Shown in pieces: positions 17,145-25,179 of a DNA stretch of 64,000 nucleotides. The notes under the pieces are model-generated. The model was given only the letters and a program-made list of their open reading frames with translations. It was not told where the DNA came from and did not search any database. Positions within the stretch are counted from its first letter, which is position 1. Each line of letters starts with the position of its first letter. This DNA comes from JANQRZ01 sp965214485 (lineage in GTDB: Bacteria; Bacteroidota; Rhodothermia; Rhodothermales; JANQRZ01): positions 1 to 64,000 of the forward strand of contig CBDCBW010000002.1 of the NCBI GenBank assembly GCA_965214485.1, written 5' to 3'. Made by a program: the position numbers and the translations under genes.

Positions 17145-18203
17145 GCCCTCCGGCTCGCCCCCGCCCATCACGTCCAGGTCGTCGCCGAGCACGTCCTCGA
17201 CGTAGAGCATCTGCACGAGCACCACCGCGACGACCGCCAGCGGCGTCGCCACGGCCACCCCGACGGCTCCGGCGAGCACGCCCAGCATGATCTGCGCCGT
17301 GATGAGGAGCGCCGGCGGCATCGAGACGGCCCGCTTCTGAATCAGCGGCGTGACGAGGTAGCTCTCCAGGATTTGGACGGCTCCGTAGATCGCCAGCACG
17401 GTCACCACCTGCCCCTCGGGGAGCGCCACCGCGAGGGCCGGGGTAAGCGCAAGCGCCGGCCCGATGTACGGGATGAACGAGAACAGCGCCGCGATCAGCC
17501 CGAGCGTCAGCGCCAGCGGCACCCCGAAGACGAAGAGCCCCAGCGCCGTCAGCGCCCCGACCACCAGCATCGACGCGATCCGCCCGAGCAGCCAGTGCCG
17601 GAGCGCGTGCCCGAGCGCCGCGAACACGTCCTCCGCGCGGGGCCGCTTCGGCGGCGGGACGAGGCGCACCACCCCCTCCACGTACAGCGACGGGTTGGTC
17701 GCCAGGTAGAGGCCGACGAACAGGACGATGAGCACGTTCGCCAGCATCCCGAGCACCGTCGAGAAGGCCGTCGTGAGGGTGCCGAACACGCTCCGGCCCT
17801 CCGGCAGCACCTCGCCCGGCGTGTCCGGCAGGCGCTCGGCCATCGCGTCGCCCCACCCGAACTGCCCGAGCCACCCTTCGATTTGGTCGATGGTCTGCGG
17901 GACCTGGTCCGAGAGGGCCGCCATCTGCCCGGCCACGCGCGGCCCGAGGAACCAGCCCGTCCCCACCGCGAGCCCAGCCAGGACGACGACGACGAGCGCG
18001 AGCGCGCCCTTCCGGGGCAGCGGCGTGCGCTCGCTCAGCCAGCGCGCCAGCCCGTGCAGAAAGACCGCCAGCAGCACCCCGCCGAAGAGCACCAGCAGGA
18101 CCGCCGTAGCCACGCGCAGCACCTTGTAGAAGAGCACCGCGGCGAGCGCCAACCCTACGATGACGAGCGCACGCCGGACGTATTCGGGACGAGAGAGAGG
18201 CAT
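17130..18203 (-). CDS. AI-2E family transporter (PerM-like)
   Basis: 357 residues with the family layout: two N-terminal helices, a soluble segment (about 80-140), then a polytopic C-terminal half. The conserved block near the middle reads YVEGVVRLVPPPKRPRAEDVF, followed by the signature FGVPLALTLGLIAALFSFIPYIGPALA and then YLVTPLIQKRAVSMPPALL. Family members export small molecules such as AI-2 or act as Na+/H+ antiporters; the substrate here cannot be told. The start at 18203 precedes the first helix by about eight residues. A weak promoter-like TATCCTAC lies about 25 bases upstream. Confidence 0.88.
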   Translation of the reverse strand: MPLSRPEYVRRALVIVGLALAAVLFYKVLRVATAVLLVLFGGVLLAVFLHGLARWLSERTPLPRKGALALVVVVLAGLAVGTGWFLGPRVAGQMAALSDQVPQTIDQIEGWLGQFGWGDAMAERLPDTPGEVLPEGRSVFGTLTTAFSTVLGMLANVLIVLFVGLYLATNPSLYVEGVVRLVPPPKRPRAEDVFAALGHALRHWLLGRIASMLVVGALTALGLFVFGVPLALTLGLIAALFSFIPYIGPALALTPALAVALPEGQVVTVLAIYGAVQILESYLVTPLIQKRAVSMPPALLITAQIMLGVLAGAVGVAVATPLAVVAVVLVQMLYVEDVLGDDLDVMGGGEPEGAPHA

Positions 18204-18359
18204 CGACTTGGAAAGGAGAGAGGACCCGTAGGATACGACCAGGCACCCTACCGATGCCGCCCCGGCCGGCGGCGCGAAGATCGCACGAGGCTGGGCACCG
18301 GGCGGGAACTCAGCGAGGGGAACCGGGAGTAGGGACGGCCTTTCCATCCCCCCCTCGCC

Positions 18360-19169
18360 ATGCCCGACCTTTCCCACGCGTTGCTCGACCCCCGCCGCGA
18401 GGCGGCAGGCGGCGACGGAGCCTTCGCCATGACCGACCCCGACCTCGCCGCGCACGACCGGAAAGTCCGCGCGCTCAGCCAGGACGAGACCGGCATCAGC
18501 TTCGCCTCGCTCGCCCTCTTCGCCGAGCCGCTCTTCGACCTCTACGACCTCGACCCGGCGGCGGCCTTCGAGGTGCTCGGCGGCGCGGAGGCCGACGAGG
18601 CGACGGCCGCCGTGCTGGAGGCCGCCCGCGTGCTCTGGGCGTACTTCGCGCTGCCCCCGCAGGAGCGCGCCACGCGGTACGCTTCGCTCACCGAGTTCCT
18701 CCTCGGCCCCGAGGCGGGCCCGGAGGACGAGGCCGACCTCGACCGGCTCCTCGACGCCGCCGAGGCGCACTGGGACGCGCTCTCGCCCGAGGACCACGCC
18801 CTCGCCGAAGCGGTGGACGCCGAGACGCTGGGCTTCGACGCTCTCCTGGCCCACCCGGCCTTCGCCCACGCCCACGCCGAGCCGCCCGCCGAACAGGCCT
18901 ACGGCCCGAACCGGCTGAACGAGCTCGACGCCCGCGCGCTCTTCGCCCAACCGCTCCTCGAAGACGCCGCCGACCCCGACGCGCTCGACGACGCGCTCGA
19001 CAAGGCCGACGAGTACTGGACCCTCGCCCGGCTCCGCGGCCCCGAGCGCGACGCCTACCTCGGCCAGATCATCGAGGTCTTCGCCGTCAACGAGGCCGAA
19101 GCCGCCGCAGTCCGCGCCGAGGCCGAGCGGATGACCGAGCGCTTCCGGTCGCTGTTCCCGGAGCTTTGA
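18360..19169 (+). CDS. Acidic protein of unknown function
   Basis: 269 residues, strongly acidic and Ala-rich, predicted mostly helical, without signal peptide or membrane segment. Two similar blocks stand out: EADLDRLLDAAEAHWDALSPE (about 123-143) and DALDDALDKADEYWTLARLRG (about 205-228), which look like an internal duplication. I do not recognise the family. It is divergent from the AI-2E transporter gene. Confidence 0.65.
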   Translation: MPDLSHALLDPRREAAGGDGAFAMTDPDLAAHDRKVRALSQDETGISFASLALFAEPLFDLYDLDPAAAFEVLGGAEADEATAAVLEAARVLWAYFALPPQERATRYASLTEFLLGPEAGPEDEADLDRLLDAAEAHWDALSPEDHALAEAVDAETLGFDALLAHPAFAHAHAEPPAEQAYGPNRLNELDARALFAQPLLEDAADPDALDDALDKADEYWTLARLRGPERDAYLGQIIEVFAVNEAEAAAVRAEAERMTERFRSLFPEL

Positions 19170-19231
19170 CGGACGGAGGCCAGCGAGGAAGGAGGAAAGC
19201 AAGGGCGATGGTGCCGAGCACCCCGCCTCGG

Positions 19232-19239
19232 TACCTTGA
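19232..19239 (+). promoter_or_regulatory. Promoter element of the epimerase-hydrolase gene
   Basis: TACCTTGA lies 35 bases upstream of the ATG at 19274 and fits the TAnnTTnG pattern. Confidence 0.4.
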
Positions 19240-19273
19240 GTGATCCGGCCCTGCTCTTCCGCCCTTCAAGCCT

Positions 19274-20437
19274 ATGCCCCGCATCGAGCACCTCGGCGTT
19301 GCCGTCCGCGACGCCGACGCCGCCGTGACCCTCTACGAGCGCCTCTTCGGGTACCGGCCCTACAAGCGCGAGCGCGTCGAGCGCGAAGGCGTGGAGACCG
19401 TCTTCCTCGACGCGGGTGGGGCCAAGCTCGAACTGCTCGAAGCAACGCGGCCCGACTCACCCATCGCCTCCTTCATCGAGAAGCGCGGCCCCGGCCTGCA
19501 CCACCTCGCCTTCGAGGTCCGCGACCTCCGGGCGACGATGCAGCGCCTCCGCGACGCGGGCTTCCGCCTCCTGGGCGACGAGCCGAAGCGCGGGGCCGAC
19601 GAGAAGCTAATCGCTTTCGTCCACCCCAAAGACACCGGCGGCGTCCTCGTCGAGTTCTGCCAGCGCGCCCCCCTCCCGCTCGACCCGACGTTCGCTCCGT
19701 TCCGCGACGGGCGGACCGCGTACTACCTCGGCGGGCAGGCGGACGGCCCGCCGCTCGTGCTCCTCCACGCAGCCCTCGGCTCGACGGAGCTGGAGACCCG
19801 ACGCCTGCTCCCCCACTTCGGCCAGCACTTCAAAACGCTCGCCGTAGACTTCGCCGCGCACGGCCGGTCGGACGACTTCGCCGGGGAAGACCTGACGCTG
19901 GAGTTCTTCGCCGAGGCCGTTCCCGCCGTGCTCGACCACGCAGGCATCGACCGGGCCCACGTATTCGGCTTCTCGATGGGCGGCTCTGCCGCGCTCCACG
20001 TCGCCCGCACGCACGCCGAGCGAGTCGACCGGCTCGTGGTCCACGGGATGAACGTGCAGTGGGACGCTGGGGAGGTCGAAACCATGACGGGCGCGATGGT
20101 GGACGCGCTCGAAGGCCGCGCCCCGCGCTGGGCCGAGCGCCTCGCCGAGACCCACGGTGCGGACCGCTGGCAGACGCTCGCCCGCCGGATGACCACGTTC
20201 ACCCAGGCCCTCCCCGACCGCCGCTTCCCCGACGAGGAGCTGGCGCAGATCGCCGCCCCCACCCTCGTCTCCGCGGGGGACAGTGACCGCTACTTCCGCC
20301 TCGAGCACGCCCTCGGCCTGTGGCGCACCCTCCCCGACGCCCGCCTCGCCATCCACCCCGGCCTCGACCACCCGATCCAGGGCGTTGACGCGGGGCGCTT
20401 CGCCGCACTCGTGACGGACTTCCTGCTGGACCGATGA
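19274..20437 (+). CDS. Methylmalonyl-CoA epimerase fused to an alpha/beta hydrolase
   Basis: 387 residues in two domains. Residues 1-135 are a VOC-fold methylmalonyl-CoA epimerase: IEH6LGVAVRDADAAVTLYE, a GPGLH76-H77-LAFEV segment and VLVE127FC supply the metal ligands. Residues 145-387 are an alpha/beta hydrolase with nucleophile elbow GFS235-MGG, acid D337 (SAGDSDRY) and H367 (GLDHPIQ). The epimerase interconverts (R)- and (S)-methylmalonyl-CoA in propionyl-CoA metabolism. The hydrolase might be a thioesterase or lactonase acting on a linked substrate; that is inference. No frame disturbance is visible at the junction, so the fusion appears real. Confidence 0.85.
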   Translation: MPRIEHLGVAVRDADAAVTLYERLFGYRPYKRERVEREGVETVFLDAGGAKLELLEATRPDSPIASFIEKRGPGLHHLAFEVRDLRATMQRLRDAGFRLLGDEPKRGADEKLIAFVHPKDTGGVLVEFCQRAPLPLDPTFAPFRDGRTAYYLGGQADGPPLVLLHAALGSTELETRRLLPHFGQHFKTLAVDFAAHGRSDDFAGEDLTLEFFAEAVPAVLDHAGIDRAHVFGFSMGGSAALHVARTHAERVDRLVVHGMNVQWDAGEVETMTGAMVDALEGRAPRWAERLAETHGADRWQTLARRMTTFTQALPDRRFPDEELAQIAAPTLVSAGDSDRYFRLEHALGLWRTLPDARLAIHPGLDHPIQGVDAGRFAALVTDFLLDR

Positions 20438-20447
20438 TCACAGTGTG

Positions 20448-20807
20448 ATGCCTGTCCGCCCGCTCGACGCGTCGGAGATCGACCGTACCGCCGGCGTCAT
20501 CGCCGAGGCCTTCTGCTGCTCCCGACCCTCTTCCGCGCCGTCGGCTGAACGCCTTCGACGCAGCCTTCGCCGACGAGCCGGTGCTGTACCTCGGCACCCT
20601 CGCCGTCGCCCCAGAGGCGCAGGGCCGGGGCGTCGGCAGCGCGCTGCTCCGGTCGGGGCTGGCCGGGCCGACCGCGAGGGCTGGCCGGTCTACCTCGAAA
20701 CCGGGACCGAGCGCAACGTCGCCTTCTACCGGCGGCACGGCTTCGGGGTGACGGGCCCGGTCGGGCTCCCGTACGGGCCGGGCCACTGGGCGATGCGGCG
20801 GGGGTGA
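20448..20807 (+). pseudogene. Decayed GNAT acetyltransferase
   Basis: Three pieces of one acetyltransferase lie in order but in different frames. The start is MPVRPLDASEIDRTAGVIAEAF (20448-20514). The acetyl-CoA-binding core PVLYLGTLAVAPEAQGRG followed by VGSALLRSGL lies in the +1 frame from about 20548. The C-terminus WPVYLETGTERNVAFYRRHG, ending GHWAMRRG, returns to the first frame. Much of the N-terminal half of the domain is missing between pieces one and two. At least one deletion and two frame changes make it non-functional. Confidence 0.8.
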
Positions 20808-20859
20808 GTACCCCCCGTTTCGGGAGCGCATCGCGCTGCGCGCTCAAGCACACCCGAAA

Positions 20860-20938
20860 CTGTCCCCCTAGATTAGGGGGACAGCCGCGCGTTGCTGGGA
20901 GTGAGCGCAGGGAGCGACTGCGAGCGCGGCGGGGGGTC
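20860..20938. repeat. Dispersed palindromic repeat, copy A
   Basis: CTGTCCCCCTA and TAGGGGGACAG form a perfect hairpin (20860-20884), followed by GCCGCGCG...GCGAGCGCGGC and GGGGGGTC. The same sequence plan occurs at 35942-36014. It sits between the GNAT pseudogene and uvrC. Confidence 0.75.
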
Positions 20939-20992
20939 CGGGATCACACCGAACGCGCCGGGGGTAAAGCTCCTTCGCTTCCAGCCTCCTCC

Positions 20993-22897
20993 ATGACCGA
21001 CGCGCTCGCCGACAGACTCGCCCACCTCCCGACCTCGCCCGGCGTCTACCAGCACAAAGATGCGGAGGGCACCGTGCTCTACGTCGGCAAGGCGAAGAAC
21101 CTCCGCAGCCGGGTGCGGAGCTACTTCCAGGAATCGCGGCCCCGCGACAAGCGGCTGCGCATCCTCGTATCCAAGATCGCCGACGTCGAGATCATCGTGA
21201 CCGACACCGAGGCCGAGGCGCTAATCCTGGAGAACAACCTCATCAAGCGCCTCAAGCCGCGCTACAACATCCTCCTCAAGGACGACAAGACCTACCCCTA
21301 CATCTGCATCAAGAATGAGCGCTTTCCGCGCGTCTTCCCCACACGCAAAGTCCGCAAAGACGGCAGCAAGTACTTCGGTCCCTACACCGACGTGAAGAGC
21401 ATGAAGCTGATGCTCAAGACCATCAAAGACCTCTTCAAGCTCCGGTCCTGCTCGCTCTATCTGTCGGAGGGCAACATCGAGGCGGGCAAGTTCGAGCCGT
21501 GCCTGGACTACCACATCCAGCGGTGCGCCGCGCCGTGCGTCGGCTACGAGTCCGAGGAGCACTACAACTCGACCATCCGCCAGATCGAGACCCTCCTCAA
21601 CGGCAAGACGAAGGAGCTGCTCGCGCTCCTCCGCAGCGAGATGCAGCGGCTCGCCGCCGAGAAACAGTACGAGGAGGCCGCGAGCTACCGCGACCGCATC
21701 GCCGCGCTCGAAGCCTACTCGGCCCGGCAGAAGATCGTCGCCGAGGACGGGGCCGACCGCGACCTGTTCGCGCTCGAGCTCGACCGCGAGGAGGACGTCG
21801 GCATCGGCGTCCTGTTCAAGATGCGCGAGGGCAAGATCATCGGACGACGGCACAAAGTGCTCCGGCCCGTCGAGGGGACCGAGGAGGCGGAGCTGATGCA
21901 GCGCCTCCTCGAGGACCATTACACCGAGGCGACGTTCTTCCCCGACGAAGTCCTCGTCAACCACGCGCCCTCGGAGCCGGAGCCGCTCGAAGAGGTCCTG
22001 CGCGAGGGGCGCGGGCGCCGGGTCGAGCTCCGCGTCCCCGAGCGCGGCGACAAGGCGGGCCTGCTGCGCCTCGTCGAGGCCAACGCCCGCCTGCTCCTCG
22101 GCGAGTGGAAGCTCCAGCGCGCAAAGGCCGACGAGGACCGCATCCCCCGCTCGGTGCACTCGCTGGAGCGCGACCTCCGGCTGAAGCGCCCGCCGCGCCG
22201 GATCGAGTGCTTCGACATCTCCCACCTCGGCGGCACCGGGACGGTGGCTTCGTGCGTCGTCTTCGAGGACGGCAAGCCGAAGAAGTCGGACTACCGGACC
22301 TTCAAGATCCGCACCGTCGAGAGCGGCACCCCGGACGACTTCCAGTCGATGCGCGAGGTCGTCCGGCGGCGCTACCGGCGGACGCTCGAGGAGAACGGCC
22401 CGTGGCCCGACCTCGTCGTCATCGACGGCGGCAAGGGCCAGCTCTCCTCGGCGGTCGAGTCGCTGAGGGCGGTCGACGTCTACGGCAAGTTCCCCGTCGT
22501 CGGCCTCGCCAAGCGGCTCGAAGAGGTCTTCCTCCCCGGCGACTCGCAGCCGATCATGATCCCGCGCACCTCGTCGGCGCTGCGGCTGTTGCAACGCGTC
22601 CGCGACGAGGCACACCGCTTCGCGATCACCGCCCAGCGGAAGCAGCGCCAGAAGTCCACGCTCCACTCGGAGCTGCTCGAAATCCCCGGCGTCGGGGCCA
22701 AGACGGCGCGCAAGCTGCTGAGCACGCTCGGCTCGGTCAAGCGCGTCGCCGCGGCGAGCGAGGCGGCGCTCGCCGAGGTCGTCGGCCCGAGCCTGGCGAG
22801 CAAGGTGTACGGCTACTTCCGCACCCAGGAGGGCAAAGCGACGCCCGACACTCCTACTGCTGGGCCTAATCTATCTGACAAAACAGAATTTAAGTAA
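20993..22897 (+). CDS. uvrC: Excinuclease ABC subunit C
   Basis: 634 residues. The GIY-YIG nuclease domain (about 10-95: PGVYQHKDAEGTVLYVGKAKNL) makes the 3' incision. The cysteine-bearing EPCLDYHIQRCAAPCVGY block (about 160-180) and a UVR motif follow. The RNase H-like domain (about 385-530: ECFDISHLGGTGTVASCVVF, DLVVIDGGKGQL) makes the 5' incision, and HhH motifs (IPGVGAKTARKLLSTLGS) end the core. UvrC works with UvrAB in nucleotide excision repair. The final ~8 codons (LSDKTEFK) are AT-rich and belong to the foreign patch that begins there, so the native tail was replaced. ATG at 20993 is the family start. Confidence 0.95.
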   Translation: MTDALADRLAHLPTSPGVYQHKDAEGTVLYVGKAKNLRSRVRSYFQESRPRDKRLRILVSKIADVEIIVTDTEAEALILENNLIKRLKPRYNILLKDDKTYPYICIKNERFPRVFPTRKVRKDGSKYFGPYTDVKSMKLMLKTIKDLFKLRSCSLYLSEGNIEAGKFEPCLDYHIQRCAAPCVGYESEEHYNSTIRQIETLLNGKTKELLALLRSEMQRLAAEKQYEEAASYRDRIAALEAYSARQKIVAEDGADRDLFALELDREEDVGIGVLFKMREGKIIGRRHKVLRPVEGTEEAELMQRLLEDHYTEATFFPDEVLVNHAPSEPEPLEEVLREGRGRRVELRVPERGDKAGLLRLVEANARLLLGEWKLQRAKADEDRIPRSVHSLERDLRLKRPPRRIECFDISHLGGTGTVASCVVFEDGKPKKSDYRTFKIRTVESGTPDDFQSMREVVRRRYRRTLEENGPWPDLVVIDGGKGQLSSAVESLRAVDVYGKFPVVGLAKRLEEVFLPGDSQPIMIPRTSSALRLLQRVRDEAHRFAITAQRKQRQKSTLHSELLEIPGVGAKTARKLLSTLGSVKRVAAASEAALAEVVGPSLASKVYGYFRTQEGKATPDTPTAGPNLSDKTEFK

Positions 22898-23905
22898 GAC
22901 ACCATGTGCTTACCTCTAGTATTCAGGATACCTAATTCTCATACCATCAGGGAGGTATATGCCCGTGGTTTTCTTATATCCATTCACATTTAGCTCTATA
23001 GGCCCTTTAATCCTGCTTCTAATATCGTCCAAGTCTAGACCGATAGAATTGTTAGGATCCTTCAAACCCACTACCATGGTTGCTTCTCTTTTATCCCCTG
23101 ACAAATACTCCACGTACACGTCATATTCTATATCTAAACTCCAAAATGGAGTAGTGTATCCAGGAGGATCTTCAAATATCCAAGCTACGCTATTCCCTAT
23201 AATTTCCCTTAGCTCTTTCCTTTCATCTCTTCCTATACCATCGAATATACTGGGTCTAGGCATCCCCGCGCTCCCATACAACATGAATCTGTTATCTGGC
23301 CGAGCAAGCATTTTGACTTCGGCATAACCCTTTATCAGATAATCTCCATTCCTATTTCTCAACTCGGGAAGAGTAAATACAATATTAGAATCCTGCCTTG
23401 CCGCCTTTATAGATTCTAGCTCCATGGTATAATGGTATCCGACTTTAAGAGGTTCGCTGTTCGACAAGTGCGTCTGATTACCGTTTATCCATACTACAGC
23501 ATATCCTAGGGGATACTCTGAACTCAAGTAGGGATGACTAATCCTCTTAATTCCTTCTATGTCCTTTTCCAATTTATCTTTATGTCTTTGATCCTCTCCT
23601 TCCTTTCCTGATATAATATCCATAGATTGAAGAACAAAATACGATATGATCGTTGCGACCACAATTCCAACGAACCAAATTGCCCCCCTTCTTGCATATC
23701 GCTTGAGTTGCTGATAGTGAGGATAACATAGCCACCCACTCTTAGTTGTCTTCAGACAAGCACGGCCCTCCGTTCGACCAATGCAATTGCCTCCTTTAGC
23801 TCTGAGTAGATCCATTATTCTCTCCGAGAGTAGTTGTTGCCAGCAACTTAATTGAAGTGAGTGACAACGTAACGACACACTGTTATTGAGGTGCTCACTG
23901 CTCCT
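22868..23905. other. AT-rich foreign DNA patch
   Basis: Base composition changes abruptly near 22868, inside the last codons of uvrC, to roughly 40% GC and reverts at about 23905-23960. The patch holds one minus-strand gene. It is flanked on the left by uvrC and on the right by gene fragments. No integrase, transposase or obvious inverted ends are visible. Confidence 0.7.
22916..23815 (-). CDS. Unknown membrane-anchored protein with N-terminal zinc-knuckle motif
   Basis: 299 residues from ATG at 23815. The first 35 residues carry C11-x8-C20-x9-C30-x2-H33, a spacing seen in small zinc-binding motifs of many bacterial and phage proteins. A transmembrane helix follows (about 44-63: AIWFVGIVVATIISYFVL), then a charged coiled segment and a ~200-residue domain of unknown type (YAVVWINGNQTHLSNSEPL, NSVAWIFEDPPGYTTPFW). 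The codon and base use is strikingly AT-rich compared with all neighbours, indicating recent transfer. I do not recognise the family. Confidence 0.75.
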   Translation of the reverse strand: MDLLRAKGGNCIGRTEGRACLKTTKSGWLCYPHYQQLKRYARRGAIWFVGIVVATIISYFVLQSMDIISGKEGEDQRHKDKLEKDIEGIKRISHPYLSSEYPLGYAVVWINGNQTHLSNSEPLKVGYHYTMELESIKAARQDSNIVFTLPELRNRNGDYLIKGYAEVKMLARPDNRFMLYGSAGMPRPSIFDGIGRDERKELREIIGNSVAWIFEDPPGYTTPFWSLDIEYDVYVEYLSGDKREATMVVGLKDPNNSIGLDLDDIRSRIKGPIELNVNGYKKTTGIYLPDGMRIRYPEY

Positions 23906-23908
23906 GAA

Positions 23909-24008
23909 AGACCAGCATGCGCAAATCGTAGACGCCAACTTCCTAGGGGGTTGACCCTCGTCACATTAACCGTCCAGGTGCCGGGCGCGCCGGTCAGGTT
24001 TTCGACGC
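23909..24008 (-). pseudogene. C-terminal fragment of a PPC-domain protein paralogue
   Basis: Read on the minus strand, this stretch gives VSRVENLTGAPGTWTVNVT, then after a frameshift EVGVYDLRMLVFQE. It closely parallels the end of the intact PPC protein at 24307-24990 (VSRIENLQGAPGTWTADIT, EVGAYDLRVLDFPD). Only the last ~35 codons remain. Confidence 0.7.
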
Positions 24009-24295
24009 GCGAGACGCTCGACGCTCCCGCCCGGGGCGTGGACTACACCCTCCCCTTCGGCCGGGTCGCCTCAATTGTGCTCCCGGACGGCGGCGACCGT
24101 GCCCAGGTGACGCTCTGGAGCGGCGAAGCGCTGCGACTCGCGCGCGCCGGCGACCTCGGCGAGGGCAACGCCGGCCTGCTCGTCTTCACCGGCAGCGCGG
24201 CACCCGAGTACCTGTCCTGGGCCGAGGTCGAGCGGATCGACTTCGAGCGGCCGCCTTCAGCGCCGTCCACGCCTCCGGCATCCAGCGAGCGCTAG
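24009..24295 (+). pseudogene. C-terminal fragment of a secreted beta-domain protein
   Basis: In frame up to TAG at 24293-24295 the sequence reads RETLDAPARGVDYTLPFGR, VASIVLPDGG, AQVTLWSGEALRLARAGDLGEGNAGLLVF and YLSWAEVERIDFERPP, the pattern of a small beta-rich domain common in Bacteroidota (GEVLxLxGSxDVxxxNxGI...WxEVxxIDF). Its N-terminal part and signal peptide are missing, because the preceding bases belong to the PPC fragment on the other strand. Confidence 0.6.
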
Positions 24296-24306
24296 GCCGG
24301 CATCGC

Positions 24307-24990
24307 TCAATCTGGAAAGTCGAGCACGCGCAGGTCGTAGGCGCCGACTTCCTCCGGGCTGACCGTCGTGATGTCGGCGGTCCAGGTGCCGGGCGCGCCC
24401 TGCAGGTTCTCGATGCGGGAGACGTTCATCGTGCCCGCGTCGTCGTTGCGCCACACCTGGCCGCCGGGCGAGGTCACGCGGAGGAACCCGTCGAAGCCGT
24501 AGCAGAGCAGCTCCACCGTGAAGCGCCCGGAGGCCGGCGCGTCGATGCGGAGCGTGTCGGCGTACTCGCCCTTGACGAGCTGCCGGTCGCTCGGGTCGAG
24601 GCGGCCCTGGGTGGTCGAGACCTCGGCGATGCCGCCGAGCGTGATCGTGAGGTCGTAGCTCCCCTGCTGCGCGTTGTTGAAGCCCGAGGCCCACGCCGTC
24701 CACGTGCCGGGCTCGCCGGCGACGAGCGCGACCTGCGAGACGTTGGCCCCGGCGAAGTCGTCGTTGAACCACTCCGCGCCGGAGGGCGCGCGGACGACGA
24801 GGTAGGTGTCGAGGCTGGGCTCGCCTTCGAGGTGGACCGTCACCTCCTGGCCCTCCTGCGCCTCGAAGGTGTAGGCGTCGTAGGGCTCGCCGAAGTCGCG
24901 CGTCGCGTCGCCGGGTTCGAGCGTGCCGGAGAACGTCTGGGCGGCGGCGGGGAGGGCGAGCAGGAGCACGAGCAGGGCGAGGGCTTTCAT
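24307..24990 (-). CDS. Secreted protein with two PPC-like domains
   Basis: 227 residues. The signal peptide is ALALLVLLLALPAAAQ, followed by two pre-peptidase-C-terminal-like beta domains of about 100 residues each: YTFEAQEGQEVTVHLEGEPSL, then FNDDFAGANVSQVAL and GSYDLTITLG; and DTLRIDAPASGRFTVELLCY, then RNDDAGTMNVSRIENL and GAYDLRVLDF. Such domains usually accompany secreted hydrolases; here they stand alone, perhaps as a surface-binding protein. The promoter-like TATCTTTC lies 23 bases upstream of the start. Confidence 0.75.
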   Translation of the reverse strand: MKALALLVLLLALPAAAQTFSGTLEPGDATRDFGEPYDAYTFEAQEGQEVTVHLEGEPSLDTYLVVRAPSGAEWFNDDFAGANVSQVALVAGEPGTWTAWASGFNNAQQGSYDLTITLGGIAEVSTTQGRLDPSDRQLVKGEYADTLRIDAPASGRFTVELLCYGFDGFLRVTSPGGQVWRNDDAGTMNVSRIENLQGAPGTWTADITTVSPEEVGAYDLRVLDFPD

Positions 24991-25012
24991 GGCAGTCGGA
25001 GCAGGTGAGGCG

Positions 25013-25020
25013 GAAAGATA
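25013..25020 (-). promoter_or_regulatory. Promoter element of the PPC protein gene
   Basis: Minus-strand TATCTTTC, 23 bases before the ATG at 24990. Confidence 0.4.
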
Positions 25021-25179
25021 CCAACCGCCGGGCTTGCCCTCGTGGGCGCGCCGGGCGTAGTTAGTGCAGCGCGCGCGCTGCATTGCGCGCGCGTCCTTCC
25101 TGATTCTCGAACATCGTTTGGGCTTGCTCTCCTGCTCGCGGGGATGGGGCTGGGGAGGAAGGCTCGAACCACCCTGCTC

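Noticed and set aside
20448..20807. Intact GNAT acetyltransferase
   Set aside because: Its conserved blocks lie in two frames and part of the domain is missing.
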